A DNA stretch of 64,000 nt, from NCBI RefSeq assembly GCF_900187965.1, contig NZ_FZNL01000022.1:1-64000 (forward strand), read 5' to 3'. Under the pieces are notes generated by a model, which was not told the DNA's origin, did not search any database, and saw only the letters and a list, made by a program, of their open reading frames with translations. The DNA comes from Flavobacterium sp. ov086 (GTDB lineage: Bacteria > Bacteroidota > Bacteroidia > Flavobacteriales > Flavobacteriaceae). Position numbers and translations under genes: made by a program. This document shows, piece after piece, positions 41,396 to 50,328 of the stretch (positions are counted from its first letter, which is position 1; each line of letters starts with the position of its first letter).

Positions 41396-42541
41396 ATGAG
41401 ACTAACCAAGACTTTTAAAGCCTTTTTTGAAAACGAAAAATCAGGAGGAATACTATTGCTCTTTGTTACAATTATCTCACTTTATCTCGCCAACTCTTCT
41501 TTTCAGACGGAATATGTTGCTTTTTGGGAAAAAGATCTGGGAGGACATTCAATCACGCATTGGATTAACGATGGTTTAATGACTATTTTCTTTTTATTGA
41601 TTGGTCTTGAATTGGAACGCGAAATTTATCACGGTGAATTATCGAGTATTAAAAATGCTTCTTTACCAATTATGGCCGCTCTTGGCGGAATGTTGATTCC
41701 GGCAGCTATTTTCCTGGCTTTAAATTTTGGAACTGCAACTCAAAACGGAGCAGGAATCCCCATGGCGACAGATATTGCTTTTGCGATTGGTATTTTATCT
41801 CTTTTAGGAAAAAGAGTTCCAGCATCACTAAAAGTATTTCTAACTGCCTTGGCCGTTATTGATGATTTGGGCGCTATTATCGTTATTGCGATTTTTTATA
41901 CCACTACAATTTCTTTTGTAAATCTTGCGATTGCTCTGGGAATCTGGGTTGTCCTATTTATTTTGAATCGAATGAAAGTTCAAAACCTGATTCCGTATTT
42001 AATTGGTGGCGTCGTGATGTGGTATTTCATGCTAAACTCAGGAGTTCACGCTACTATTACCGGAGTTGTTTTAGCTTTTGTAATTCCGTTTGGGAATGGC
42101 GACGAAAATTCTTCTTCATACAGATTACAGCACTTTTTACATAAACCGGTTGCCTTCTTTATTTTACCATTGTTTGCTGTTGCAAATACTTGTATCGCTA
42201 TTGAATCTGACTGGCATGAAGGTTTAAATCATCCAAACACTTTTGGAATCATTTTAGGTTTAGTGGTTGGAAAACCTCTGGGAATTTTACTTTTCTCTTC
42301 TATAGGAGTTAGTGCCGGATTATGTAGTTTGCCTAAAAGTTTAAAATGGGCACATATTCTAGGAGCAGGAATGTTAGGAGGAATTGGTTTTACAATGTCG
42401 ATCTTTATTACGATTCTGGCTTTTAAAGATCCTGAAACTATTGTTTTTTCTAAGATTGCCATTTTAATTGCCTCTATACTTTCTGGTATTTTTGGATTAC
42501 TATATCTAAAATATACAGTGTCTAAGAAAAAGAGCATTTGA
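41396..42541 (+). CDS. nhaA: Na+/H+ antiporter NhaA
   Basis: NhaA exchanges protons for sodium across the inner membrane in salt and pH homeostasis. The 381 residues form about 12 membrane segments. The ion-binding residues are in ATDIAFAIGIL (Asp126) and LAVIDDLGAIIVIAIFY (Asp156, Asp157), and the FLLIGLELEREI and HATITGVVLAF motifs are conserved. A lipoprotein gene starts one base after its stop, so the two are cotranscribed. Confidence 0.96.
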   Translation: MRLTKTFKAFFENEKSGGILLLFVTIISLYLANSSFQTEYVAFWEKDLGGHSITHWINDGLMTIFFLLIGLELEREIYHGELSSIKNASLPIMAALGGMLIPAAIFLALNFGTATQNGAGIPMATDIAFAIGILSLLGKRVPASLKVFLTALAVIDDLGAIIVIAIFYTTTISFVNLAIALGIWVVLFILNRMKVQNLIPYLIGGVVMWYFMLNSGVHATITGVVLAFVIPFGNGDENSSSYRLQHFLHKPVAFFILPLFAVANTCIAIESDWHEGLNHPNTFGIILGLVVGKPLGILLFSSIGVSAGLCSLPKSLKWAHILGAGMLGGIGFTMSIFITILAFKDPETIVFSKIAILIASILSGIFGLLYLKYTVSKKKSI

Positions 42542-42542
42542 T

Positions 42543-43088
42543 ATGACAAAGTATTTTTATAAAATTACAATTATAACCTTCTCTCTTTTATTGCTTTCTG
42601 CCTGCAACGATAAATCCAAAATTGTCGCTAAAGAAAGCAATCCTAAAGAAGTTGCTATCGATTCTACACACAAAAACAACGAATCTATTGAAGGTTTATA
42701 TGAAACACATCCGGAATCCTACAATAGTGATGAATGCAATATTTCGGTCGAAATAAAAAAAGGAAAAAGCGGCTATACTTATTTTCTAAAAACAAAACTT
42801 CGAAAAATAAAAGGTATCGCCAATTTAACCACTAACGAATCCGGGGAAAAAATTATCGTTTTAGAAGGCATACAATGGGATGAATATGAGGGTGATATTA
42901 GCCGTGAAGAAGAAAATGATTCTGTAGCTGATTCAGAAGCAAATTCTCAACAATTAGAAATCCCTGTTGGAATTGGTGCGAGCTACACCAAAGATACGCT
43001 GACAATTCAGAATTATGGGAACGCTATGAATTCTTATACTAAGCTTTCAGAATGCGGGAGAAAGTATATACAGCTGATTAAGAGATAA
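42543..43088 (+). CDS. Lipoprotein of unknown function, nhaA operon
   Basis: A 181-residue lipoprotein with signal peptide and lipid-attached Cys21 (LLLLSAC). A low-complexity charged linker follows, then a beta-rich domain (CNISVEIKKGKSGYTYFLKT, GIGASYTKDTLTIQN, SECGRKYIQLIKR). Two cysteines in the mature part (CNISVEI and ECGRKY) could form a disulfide. I do not recognise the family. It is directly coupled to nhaA. Confidence 0.75.
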   Translation: MTKYFYKITIITFSLLLLSACNDKSKIVAKESNPKEVAIDSTHKNNESIEGLYETHPESYNSDECNISVEIKKGKSGYTYFLKTKLRKIKGIANLTTNESGEKIIVLEGIQWDEYEGDISREEENDSVADSEANSQQLEIPVGIGASYTKDTLTIQNYGNAMNSYTKLSECGRKYIQLIKR

Positions 43089-43129
43089 ATTATTTTAAAA
43101 TTCCAAATTCGAATTAACTAAAGCTGCAA

Positions 43130-43540
43130 ATGAATAAAATCCGTCAAATACTTCTCTTTTCAGTTTTACTTATCACTGTACTTACCATATTTATATTCTA
43201 TCAAATAAAAACATATGTTCCACCTTATTTAGTTTGTGCAATGCCTGTACCGGCCTTTTGCGGAAATCCTGACTTAACAGAAAATGAAACAAAAGGAAGA
43301 GAGATTTTCAATTCGAATTGTGCAGCGTGTCACAAACTAGACGCAAGAAGTACCGGACCAGCACTTCGCAACATAGATTCACTTGTAATTACAAAATGGA
43401 TGATTGGTAAAAACTACAAAATTGACAGTACTAAAATTGAGAAATTAGGATTAGATTATCACAGAACGATGTTTAAAGATTTTGTAAATGAAGAAAATCT
43501 TGCATTAATAATAGATTATTGTTCAAGAACACGTTATTAA
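43130..43540 (+). CDS. Membrane-anchored cytochrome c
   Basis: A 136-residue protein with an N-terminal membrane anchor (ILLFSVLLITVLTIFIFYQI) and a single class-I cytochrome c domain in the periplasm. The heme site is CAACH at 64-68 in FNSNCAACHKLDARSTGPAL, and the distal Met is probably in DYHRTMFKDFVNEENL. Two extra Cys (CAMPVPAFC) precede the domain. It likely carries electrons between respiratory complexes; the partner is unknown. It is 41 bases downstream of the lipoprotein gene. Confidence 0.85.
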   Translation: MNKIRQILLFSVLLITVLTIFIFYQIKTYVPPYLVCAMPVPAFCGNPDLTENETKGREIFNSNCAACHKLDARSTGPALRNIDSLVITKWMIGKNYKIDSTKIEKLGLDYHRTMFKDFVNEENLALIIDYCSRTRY

Positions 43541-43582
43541 ATTCTAAAAATAAAAATCCCAAATCCCAAATTTCTACAATGC

Positions 43583-43666
43583 TGACGGAGGAAGGATCGC
43601 ACAAGAAGCTCCCCATAGTAATTCTCCAATCTTTGTCGAGTTGCGTGTGCGATCCTTCCTCCGTCA
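43583..43666. repeat. Inverted-repeat element (21-bp arms)
   Basis: TGACGGAGGAAGGATCGCAC plus one base (43583-43603) and its exact reverse complement (43646-43666) flank 42 bases that include CCAATCTTTGTCGAGTTGCG. The last piece is also found, inverted and diverged, near 32823. The element is shorter than an IS and has no gene, so it looks like a REP/MITE-type dispersed repeat. It lies between convergent genes. Confidence 0.8.
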
Positions 43667-43755
43667 AGGATGACAAACTGTACGAAAACAAAAAATCCCA
43701 AACCCCAACTAAAATTGGAATTTGGAATTTTTAAAATATTGGAATTTAATATTAT

Positions 43756-44532
43756 CTAACCTTTGATCTGTTTCAAAGAAGTCTTAATACCTTTTATCAA
43801 AGATGAACTGAAACCATTATGTTCCATTTCGTTCAATCCTACAATTGTGCAGCCTTGTGGCGTTGTTACACGGTCGATTAATTGTTCCGGATGTACTTTT
43901 TCTTCTAATAACATTTTTGCCGCTCCTTTTACGGTTTGTGCCGCGATTGCTAATGCGGTTTGAGAATCAAATCCTATTTCGATTCCGGCTTGCATCGAGG
44001 CGCGAATATATCTTAAAGCATACGCGGTTCCGCATGCACCAAGAACTGTTGCTGCATCCATTAATTTTTCATCGATAACGGGAGCAGTTCCTAAATCCTG
44101 AAATAAATCAACGATTGGCAATGCTTTTTCTCTGTCCTTTTCAGGGAAAGAAATACAAGTTGCCGATTCGCCAAACTGTGCCGCAATATTTGGCATGATT
44201 CGAATTACCGGATATTCATTCTTTGTTTTTTCCTGAAGCATATCCAAAGACAAACCACTCACTGCCGAAGCAATAGTTTTCCCCGGAATTGCTGATAAAA
44301 TTTCAGCTAAAACAACATCAACCTGATACGGTTTTATGGTTAAAATTACTACATCTGCTTCTTGAATATTATGTTTATTATCTGATGAAACTGTGATTCC
44401 GTATTCAGATAAATATTGAATACTAGCCGTATTTCTTCTCGTTACAGTAACCTGATTGTTTTTTGAGAACTTCGCAATTCCTAAGGCAATAGAAACCCCT
44501 AGATTTCCTCCTCCTATGATGTGTACTTTCAT
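43756..44532 (-). CDS. proC: Pyrroline-5-carboxylate reductase
   Basis: ProC reduces pyrroline-5-carboxylate to proline with NAD(P)H. The 258 residues start with the dinucleotide-binding KVHIIGGGNLGVSIALGIAK and include VVILTIKPYQVDVVL, VIRIMPNIAAQFGESATC, LGACGTAYALRYIRA and the family signature region VTTPQGCTIVGLNEMEHNGF near the C-terminus. Length is normal. It is a single gene convergent with the cytochrome gene. Confidence 0.94.
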   Translation of the reverse strand: MKVHIIGGGNLGVSIALGIAKFSKNNQVTVTRRNTASIQYLSEYGITVSSDNKHNIQEADVVILTIKPYQVDVVLAEILSAIPGKTIASAVSGLSLDMLQEKTKNEYPVIRIMPNIAAQFGESATCISFPEKDREKALPIVDLFQDLGTAPVIDEKLMDAATVLGACGTAYALRYIRASMQAGIEIGFDSQTALAIAAQTVKGAAKMLLEEKVHPEQLIDRVTTPQGCTIVGLNEMEHNGFSSSLIKGIKTSLKQIKG

Positions 44533-44688
44533 TCTGGTTGGTTTTTTGAATTATTTTTCTGGTAGCTTAATAGCCCATTTTTCGACGTGTAAATTACGCA
44601 GATTATACAGATTTTAAATCACTGCAATCTATCAATTTGTGGCAAAAATCTAAAAGTCAAAAATCATTCTGGCCATTATATTCTATTC

Positions 44689-46095
44689 TTATAACAACTT
44701 CCCTTTTAATAATAAAGAAGCTATCGTAAAATAGATCACCAATCCTGTTACGTCGACTAAAGTAGCCACAAACGGTGCTGATGAAGTTGCGGGATCAAGT
44801 TTAAGTCTTTTTAATAAAAAGGGTATCATAGATCCTGAAAGTGTTCCCCATAAAACGATAAACACTAACGAAAGTGAAACCGTTGCTCCTATCGCCAACC
44901 AATGTTCTCCATATTCATAAAGTCCGGTTTGCTGCCAAACCATGATCCTGATAAAACCAACAATACCTAAAATCGCTCCTAATAGAAAACCAGAAGCAAT
45001 TTCTTTTTTCATTACATACCACCAGTCTTTAAGCGTAAGTTCTTTCAACGCCATGGCACGAATGATCAATGTTGCTGCCTGAGAACCTGAATTTCCTCCA
45101 CTCGAAATAATAAGCGGAACAAATAATGCCAGAACTACTGCTTTCTCGATTTCTCCTTCAAAAAATCCCATTGCAGATGCGGTAAACATTTCACCAATAA
45201 ACAAAACAACAAGCCATGTTGCTCTCTTTTTGACCATCTCGCCAAGACGCGTTTGAACGTATGGTAATTCTAATGCTTCAAGTCCCCCGAATTTCTGAAT
45301 ATCTTCAGTATCTCTTTTCTCGATTTCGTCTTTGATGACATCAATAATATCGTCAATTGTAATACGACCTACTAAACGTCCTAATTCGTCTACAACCGGA
45401 ATGGCTTCCAGATCGTATTTATCCATCATTCTCGCTACCTCAACATCAGGTGTTTCAACGTTTACATGGTATAGTTTTCTAATATAGATATCAGAAATTT
45501 GTGTTTTAGTAGAAGTTGTCAATAAATCTTTAAGAGATAATCTCCCTTTAAGTCTGTTCTCATCGTCAACAACATAAATAGAGTGCACTCTGGAAACATT
45601 TTCGGCCTGAATACGCATTTCTTTCACGCAAGTAAGTACGTTCCAGTTTTCGTTGACTTTCACCAACTCTTTGTGCATGATACCTCCGGCAGTATCCTCG
45701 TCGTAACGCAATAAATCAACGATTCCTTTTGCGTGTTCTACATCCTGAAGTTCAGAGATTACTTCGGCTTTTCTGTCTTTCGAAAGTTCCCCAATAATAT
45801 CTGCTGCATCATTGGTTTCCAATTCATCCAGCTCTTCGGCGATTTCTTTAGGCGAAAGTCTATTTAAGATTTGTTCACGTAAATCATCCTCTAATTCCAA
45901 AAGAATTTCGGCTGTTTTTTCGCTATCTAAAACCTTAAATATATAAGTTGCTTCATCAATGTCAATTTCATCAAGGATTTCAGCGAAATCGGCATGGTGC
46001 ATGTCATTTAATAAAACCTCCAGCTCTTTGTTGTTTTTAGCTTGAATGAGTTGAGCTATTTCTTTAATTAGCTCTTTGCTGATTTTAAACTCCAT
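44689..46095 (-). CDS. mgtE: Magnesium transporter MgtE
   Basis: MgtE is a gated Mg2+ channel of the inner membrane. The 468 residues have the N-terminal helical domain (about 1-130), paired CBS domains (about 135-255, LVKVNENWNVLTCVKEMR, YDLEAIPVVDELGRLVGRIT) and five C-terminal membrane helices starting near 290, with the pore motif SGGNSGSQAATLIIRA. Length fits the family. The start overlaps the end of rsmA by 11 bases, so they are cotranscribed. Confidence 0.96.
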   Translation of the reverse strand: MEFKISKELIKEIAQLIQAKNNKELEVLLNDMHHADFAEILDEIDIDEATYIFKVLDSEKTAEILLELEDDLREQILNRLSPKEIAEELDELETNDAADIIGELSKDRKAEVISELQDVEHAKGIVDLLRYDEDTAGGIMHKELVKVNENWNVLTCVKEMRIQAENVSRVHSIYVVDDENRLKGRLSLKDLLTTSTKTQISDIYIRKLYHVNVETPDVEVARMMDKYDLEAIPVVDELGRLVGRITIDDIIDVIKDEIEKRDTEDIQKFGGLEALELPYVQTRLGEMVKKRATWLVVLFIGEMFTASAMGFFEGEIEKAVVLALFVPLIISSGGNSGSQAATLIIRAMALKELTLKDWWYVMKKEIASGFLLGAILGIVGFIRIMVWQQTGLYEYGEHWLAIGATVSLSLVFIVLWGTLSGSMIPFLLKRLKLDPATSSAPFVATLVDVTGLVIYFTIASLLLKGKLL

Positions 46096-46864
46096 CGGCT
46101 TCTATTTTTTGAGTCAAAACAATAAATTCCTCCACGCTTAATTGCTCCGGACGCTTATCAAAGATAGTGTCTAATCGCAATTCATCTGATAAATTTAATG
46201 TTTTCAAACTGTTACGTAATGTTTTTCGTCTTTGCTGAAAAGCAGTTTTTACAACCGTAAAAAACAACTTTTCTCCACACGGAAGGCTATAATCTTCCTT
46301 TCGGGTCATTTTCATCACACCCGACTTGACCTTGGGCGGAGGAATAAAAACGTTTTCATCTACCGTAAACAGATACTCAGTATCATAGAAAGCCTGGGCT
46401 AATACAGATAAGATTCCGTACGCTTTTGAGCCTTTTTTCTCGCATATCCTTTCAGCCACTTCTTTTTGAAACATTCCCGAAAATTCCGGAATCTGATGTT
46501 TAAATTCTAAAGTTCTAAAAACGATTTGCGTCGAAATGTTATATGGAAAGTTTCCAATTATGGCGAATTGTTTATTTTCGTAAACCTCGTTAATATTGTA
46601 TTTCAGGAAATCCTGAGAGATAATTTTATCTTTTAATTTTGGATAATTTTCACCCAAATACACCACAGATTCGGTATCAATCTCGATCACGTGTGTATTA
46701 ATTGGTTTGTCAAGCAAATACTTAGTCAACACACCCATCCCCGGTCCTATTTCTAAAACCTCATCGTATCCTTTCAGGCTTAAGGTATCTGCAATAGCTT
46801 TGGCGATACTTTCATCTTTCAGGAAGTGTTGTCCTAAATGTTTTTTGGCTTTTACTTTTTCCAT
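46085..46864 (-). CDS. rsmA: 16S rRNA dimethyladenosine transferase
   Basis: RsmA (KsgA) dimethylates two adjacent adenines at the 3' end of 16S rRNA during 30S assembly. Motifs: KAKKHLGQHFLKDESIAKAI, SAM-binding EIGPGMGVLTKYLL, catalytic NFPYNIST and FIPPPKVKSGVM. The longest frame begins at a GTG (46891) and adds MPLRQTKEK; the ATG at 46864 (MEKVKAKKHLG) matches family starts and gives 259 residues. It overlaps mgtE by 11 bases. Confidence 0.96.
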   Translation of the reverse strand: MEKVKAKKHLGQHFLKDESIAKAIADTLSLKGYDEVLEIGPGMGVLTKYLLDKPINTHVIEIDTESVVYLGENYPKLKDKIISQDFLKYNINEVYENKQFAIIGNFPYNISTQIVFRTLEFKHQIPEFSGMFQKEVAERICEKKGSKAYGILSVLAQAFYDTEYLFTVDENVFIPPPKVKSGVMKMTRKEDYSLPCGEKLFFTVVKTAFQQRRKTLRNSLKTLNLSDELRLDTIFDKRPEQLSVEEFIVLTQKIEADGV

Positions 46865-47143
46865 TTTCTCTTTTGTTTGCCGTAAAGGCACTAAGCTTTT
46901 CTTACCATGAAGGTGCTAAAATGCAAAGTTTATTTCTATTTCTCTTTTGCCGCGAAGGCTCAAAGCCACAAAGTTCTATTTTTATTGTTTTGCCACGAAT
47001 TGCACTAATTATCACAAATTTTTAAACTTAATAATCTGCGTTAATCCGTTTGATCCGCTTAATCTGTGGGCAATTTTATTTCCATTTAAAATGAGTTTGT
47101 AAACATCTCTTTTTATCTGAAAACCGAGACTGAAAACTAATTT

Positions 47144-47455
47144 CTAGTGTTCTGAAATCACTTCTAGTTCCGTTCTGAAAGAAAGCATTTTGTCAGCAAA
47201 TAATTCTAAAGCTTCTTTATGAAATCTGGGCTCATCTTCTATATAATAGCGTTCCAAAATTTCTTTGTTATCGGCAACATATTGTACTGAGTACGTAATT
47301 CCGCCCATTTCTTCTTCAACCAAAACTTTTACAATTCGTGCTGATGAAAACTTTTGTGTAGCCAGAATTTCCGGTATGTGTTTTTCCTGCATCCATTTTA
47401 ACCATTGGTCATGAACGCTTTCGTGTATATTGGTGGTAACGTTGTAAATAATCAT
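47144..47455 (-). CDS. DUF4286-family protein
   Basis: A 103-residue cytoplasmic protein starting MIIYNVTTNIHESVHDQWLK, with KHIPEILATQKFSSARIVKV and GITYSVQYVADNKEILERYY, matching DUF4286 of Bacteroidota. The fold is probably a ferredoxin-like dimeric alpha-beta barrel as in small monooxygenases and chlorite-dismutase-like proteins, but no active site is evident. It lies 94 bases downstream of the TPR gene and upstream of rsmA. Confidence 0.85.
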   Translation of the reverse strand: MIIYNVTTNIHESVHDQWLKWMQEKHIPEILATQKFSSARIVKVLVEEEMGGITYSVQYVADNKEILERYYIEDEPRFHKEALELFADKMLSFRTELEVISEH

Positions 47456-47485
47456 TTTTCTCTAGATTTTAGACTTCTTAGACAC

Positions 47486-47530
47486 TAGACTACTTAGATT
47501 TCAGAAAAGTCTAAAAATCTAAGTAGTCTA
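47486..47530 (-). repeat. Inverted repeat between the TPR and DUF4286 genes
   Basis: TAGACTACTTAGATTT (47486-47501) and AAATCTAAGTAGTCTA (47515-47530) are perfect 16-bp inverted arms with a 13-base loop. Variants of TCTAGACTTCTTAGAC surround it. It may act as a hairpin terminator or mRNA-stability element after the TPR gene. Confidence 0.65.
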
Positions 47531-47549
47531 ATAATCTAACGATCTATTT

Positions 47550-49331
47550 TTATAAATTCTTGTCTCCTCTTAATTCTCTGTATTTTTTTCTCGCATCAAC
47601 AAAGTAAATACTATCCTGATGATTAAAAATTACCTTTTCATACAAAGGTTTTGCTTTTTCGGGATCATGCAATTCATCGTTGTAAATTTCTGCCGAAAAA
47701 AACAGCGCTTCATCAACATAAATTCCGTCGCTATGATTGTCTATGATTTGCTGATATTGGCTTAAAGCCGAACTAAAATCTTTTAAACCTTCATAAACTT
47801 TACCTAAACGCAACAATGTTACAGCTTCGATTTCCTGTCCTTTGAAATTCTTCAAAATGCTCTGAAACTGAGCAATTGCCTCGGGTCTTTTATTCTGATA
47901 CATCAAAAAATCACCTTTTGCAAACTGCTTCAAAGCTGTTTGTGTCGAATCTGCAGCGGTATTATCATTAATCAATAAAAAATATTCAAGAGCGTCATTG
48001 GCAATCAATTGTGTGTTTGCCGCTTTCAATTCTTTAAATTGTTTTAAAGCCCATTCAAAATCGCCTTTGTAATAACTCGTTTTTGCCGCTTTTAAACTTG
48101 CTTCATGCGCCATTACATCATTCTTTAAATCCAACTGAATTTGCGAATAATAAATCAACGCCTGATTGAATTTTTCTTCTAAAAGCAAGATGTCCGCCAA
48201 CTCCATCTTCGCATCTGCTTCTTGGTAACCATTCAAATTTAATTCCAGCGCTTTTTTAATAATTGCCTTCCCTTCTTCCGTCTTTTTAAGATTGAAAGCC
48301 AGGAAATGCGCCCGAATTATTTGCAAAGATAAGGTAAAAGGAGTTATTTCATAGGTTGTGAGCAATTGTTGTAGCTCAGCACTGATAATTGGATAGTCTT
48401 TTTCCTGTGCTTTATCAATTTTAATTTGCATTAAATACGAATTAGTCACAACCAATAAGTCTAAATCTTTAGTGTTTTGAAGAATGAAATTCAGAATTTC
48501 TTCTGCAGTATCCGTATCATCTTCGTTCATCGCAAACTGACTTAAATTTACAATACTCGAAAGTGATTCAGGCTCACGCTTATAAATGGCTTTTTCCTGA
48601 ATAAAGGCTTTCCCAAATTCTTTTTGCTGTACATAAAACCAACTCAAATAGTGATTCCAAAACACATCCTGATCTTTTTGGGTTCTCAGAATTAAAGCTT
48701 TACGCATTGCATCTTTAAAAGCAGTGTTATCTGTTTCTCCACTCATGAAACGAGATAATTGGGTCTGAATTAAATTAGAATTTTGAGGATTATTATACGA
48801 TTCTGTCAACAAAAGATCAATCATCTGATCGGTCTTTCCTAACTGTCCATACAACAATCCAATCTGGAAATTAAAATTGTAATTCGGCTGTACCTGCATT
48901 GCAGTTTGATACGCTTTTAAAGCATATTCTAACAATACTTTTTTCTCAAAAGAATTTCCGATTCCGTAAACATCATTCGGACTCGTTTTGATTTTTTCGA
49001 TAGCCTGTTCGTAGTAGTTTTTGGCTTTGGCTTCGTTTTTTTGCAATTGAAAATTATATCCCAATTCTACTAAAAAAACACCTTGTTTATATCTGTTGTA
49101 TCGATCCTGAATTGCTTTTTCGGCAATTGCGTATTGCTGCAATTGCTGATAACAATCAACGGTTCTTAAAAAATATTGCGTATTGGATGGTGCACTGGCT
49201 AAAAGCTCTTCATAGCTGATTTTAGCTTTTTCGAAATCGCCTTTATCGTAGTAATATTGCGCAAGTTGCTCATTTTGTGCTAATGCAAAAGTGGACCACA
49301 ACAAAACGATATAGATAAAGATGTTTTTCAT
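47550..49331 (-). CDS. Secreted tetratricopeptide-repeat protein
   Basis: A 593-residue periplasmic or outer-membrane protein with signal peptide MKNIFIYIVLLWSTFALAQ and about 13 TPR-like helical repeats, e.g. QYYYDKGDFEKAKISYEELL, YALKAYQTAMQVQPNYNF and LGKVYEGLKDFSSALSQYQQ. The last repeats resemble YbgF/BamD-type TPRs. It has no enzymatic motif and probably scaffolds a protein complex in the envelope. It lies 89 bases downstream of lgt. Confidence 0.85.
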   Translation of the reverse strand: MKNIFIYIVLLWSTFALAQNEQLAQYYYDKGDFEKAKISYEELLASAPSNTQYFLRTVDCYQQLQQYAIAEKAIQDRYNRYKQGVFLVELGYNFQLQKNEAKAKNYYEQAIEKIKTSPNDVYGIGNSFEKKVLLEYALKAYQTAMQVQPNYNFNFQIGLLYGQLGKTDQMIDLLLTESYNNPQNSNLIQTQLSRFMSGETDNTAFKDAMRKALILRTQKDQDVFWNHYLSWFYVQQKEFGKAFIQEKAIYKREPESLSSIVNLSQFAMNEDDTDTAEEILNFILQNTKDLDLLVVTNSYLMQIKIDKAQEKDYPIISAELQQLLTTYEITPFTLSLQIIRAHFLAFNLKKTEEGKAIIKKALELNLNGYQEADAKMELADILLLEEKFNQALIYYSQIQLDLKNDVMAHEASLKAAKTSYYKGDFEWALKQFKELKAANTQLIANDALEYFLLINDNTAADSTQTALKQFAKGDFLMYQNKRPEAIAQFQSILKNFKGQEIEAVTLLRLGKVYEGLKDFSSALSQYQQIIDNHSDGIYVDEALFFSAEIYNDELHDPEKAKPLYEKVIFNHQDSIYFVDARKKYRELRGDKNL

Positions 49332-49420
49332 ATTTCAGTTTTTTAGTAGCAGTCTTACTTTTCAGTCGAATAATCAGCGTCGTTACAAACTGGAACTGAA
49401 TATTCTAAACTACAATAATT

Positions 49421-50260
49421 TTATGATATTTCGACGAACTCATTTTTTGTTTTTGATTTCCATACAATCAAAGCCAGACCAATTAAAATAAACGGAATAC
49501 TTAATATTTGTCCCATATTTATTGGCATGCTGTTTTCAAAGGTTTCTTGATTTTCTTTAAAAAATTCAATTATAAATCGAGCTAAAAACAACAATGTCAA
49601 GAAGTAACCAAAAATCAATCCATCGGCTTTTTTAACTTTATCTGAATTATACATCCAAAATAAAATTACAAAAATCAACAAATAGGCAAATGCTTCATAC
49701 AATTGCGTTGGATGCCTTGGAATCATATCGTCTCTTTGAAAAACAACTCCCCAATTTCCGTTTGTTGGTTTTCCGTAGATTTCAGAATTCATAAAATTTC
49801 CAAACCTAATAAAAGCTCCCGTAACCGGAACTCCAATAGCCATTTTATCTAAAAGCCATAAGAACTTAACTTTGTATTTACGGCAATATAAAACCATCGC
49901 AATAAGAACTCCAATTGATCCTCCGTGACTTGCTAATCCCTGATATCCAACAAATTTGTAAACTCCTCCTATTTTCTGAATTGGCAAAAGAATTTCTATT
50001 GGATGTTGTAAAAAATAAGACGGTTCATAAAAAAGACAATGCCCTAATCTGGCACCCAAAATTGTTCCAACGATTACATAAACCAATAAACTATCGAGAT
50101 TATCTAATGATAGATTTTCTTTTTTATAAATGCTTTTTACTATGGCATAGCCTAATAATAATCCGCAGGCAAAAAGAGCTCCATAATATTTTAATGGAAA
50201 GCTATCCGTTATCATAAAAATAACCGGATCTACATTCCAATTCAAAACTCCATTCATCAT
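49421..50260 (-). CDS. lgt: Prolipoprotein diacylglyceryl transferase
   Basis: Lgt attaches diacylglycerol to the lipobox Cys of prolipoproteins, needed for the many lipoproteins seen in this window. The protein has about seven membrane segments, with the signature FIRFGNFMNSEIYGKPT and the conserved RHPTQLYEAFAYL region. The longest frame starts at a TTG (50266); the ATG at 50260 or the next at 50257 is preferred, giving 279 residues. It lies 68 bases downstream of serS. Confidence 0.95.
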   Translation of the reverse strand: MMNGVLNWNVDPVIFMITDSFPLKYYGALFACGLLLGYAIVKSIYKKENLSLDNLDSLLVYVIVGTILGARLGHCLFYEPSYFLQHPIEILLPIQKIGGVYKFVGYQGLASHGGSIGVLIAMVLYCRKYKVKFLWLLDKMAIGVPVTGAFIRFGNFMNSEIYGKPTNGNWGVVFQRDDMIPRHPTQLYEAFAYLLIFVILFWMYNSDKVKKADGLIFGYFLTLLFLARFIIEFFKENQETFENSMPINMGQILSIPFILIGLALIVWKSKTKNEFVEIS

Positions 50261-50287
50261 ACCCAATCTCTGTTTGCGGTTCCAGTT

Positions 50288-50315
50288 TACAGTCTCAGCG
50301 CAAACTGAGACTGTA
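50288..50315 (-). terminator. Hairpin between serS and lgt
   Basis: TACAGTCTCAG (50288-50298) pairs with CTGAGACTGTA (50305-50315) around a 6-base loop, directly after the serS stop. The T tract on the minus strand is weak, so it may be a partial terminator or a dispersed repeat. Confidence 0.4.
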
Positions 50316-50328
50316 ACTGAAAACTAAA

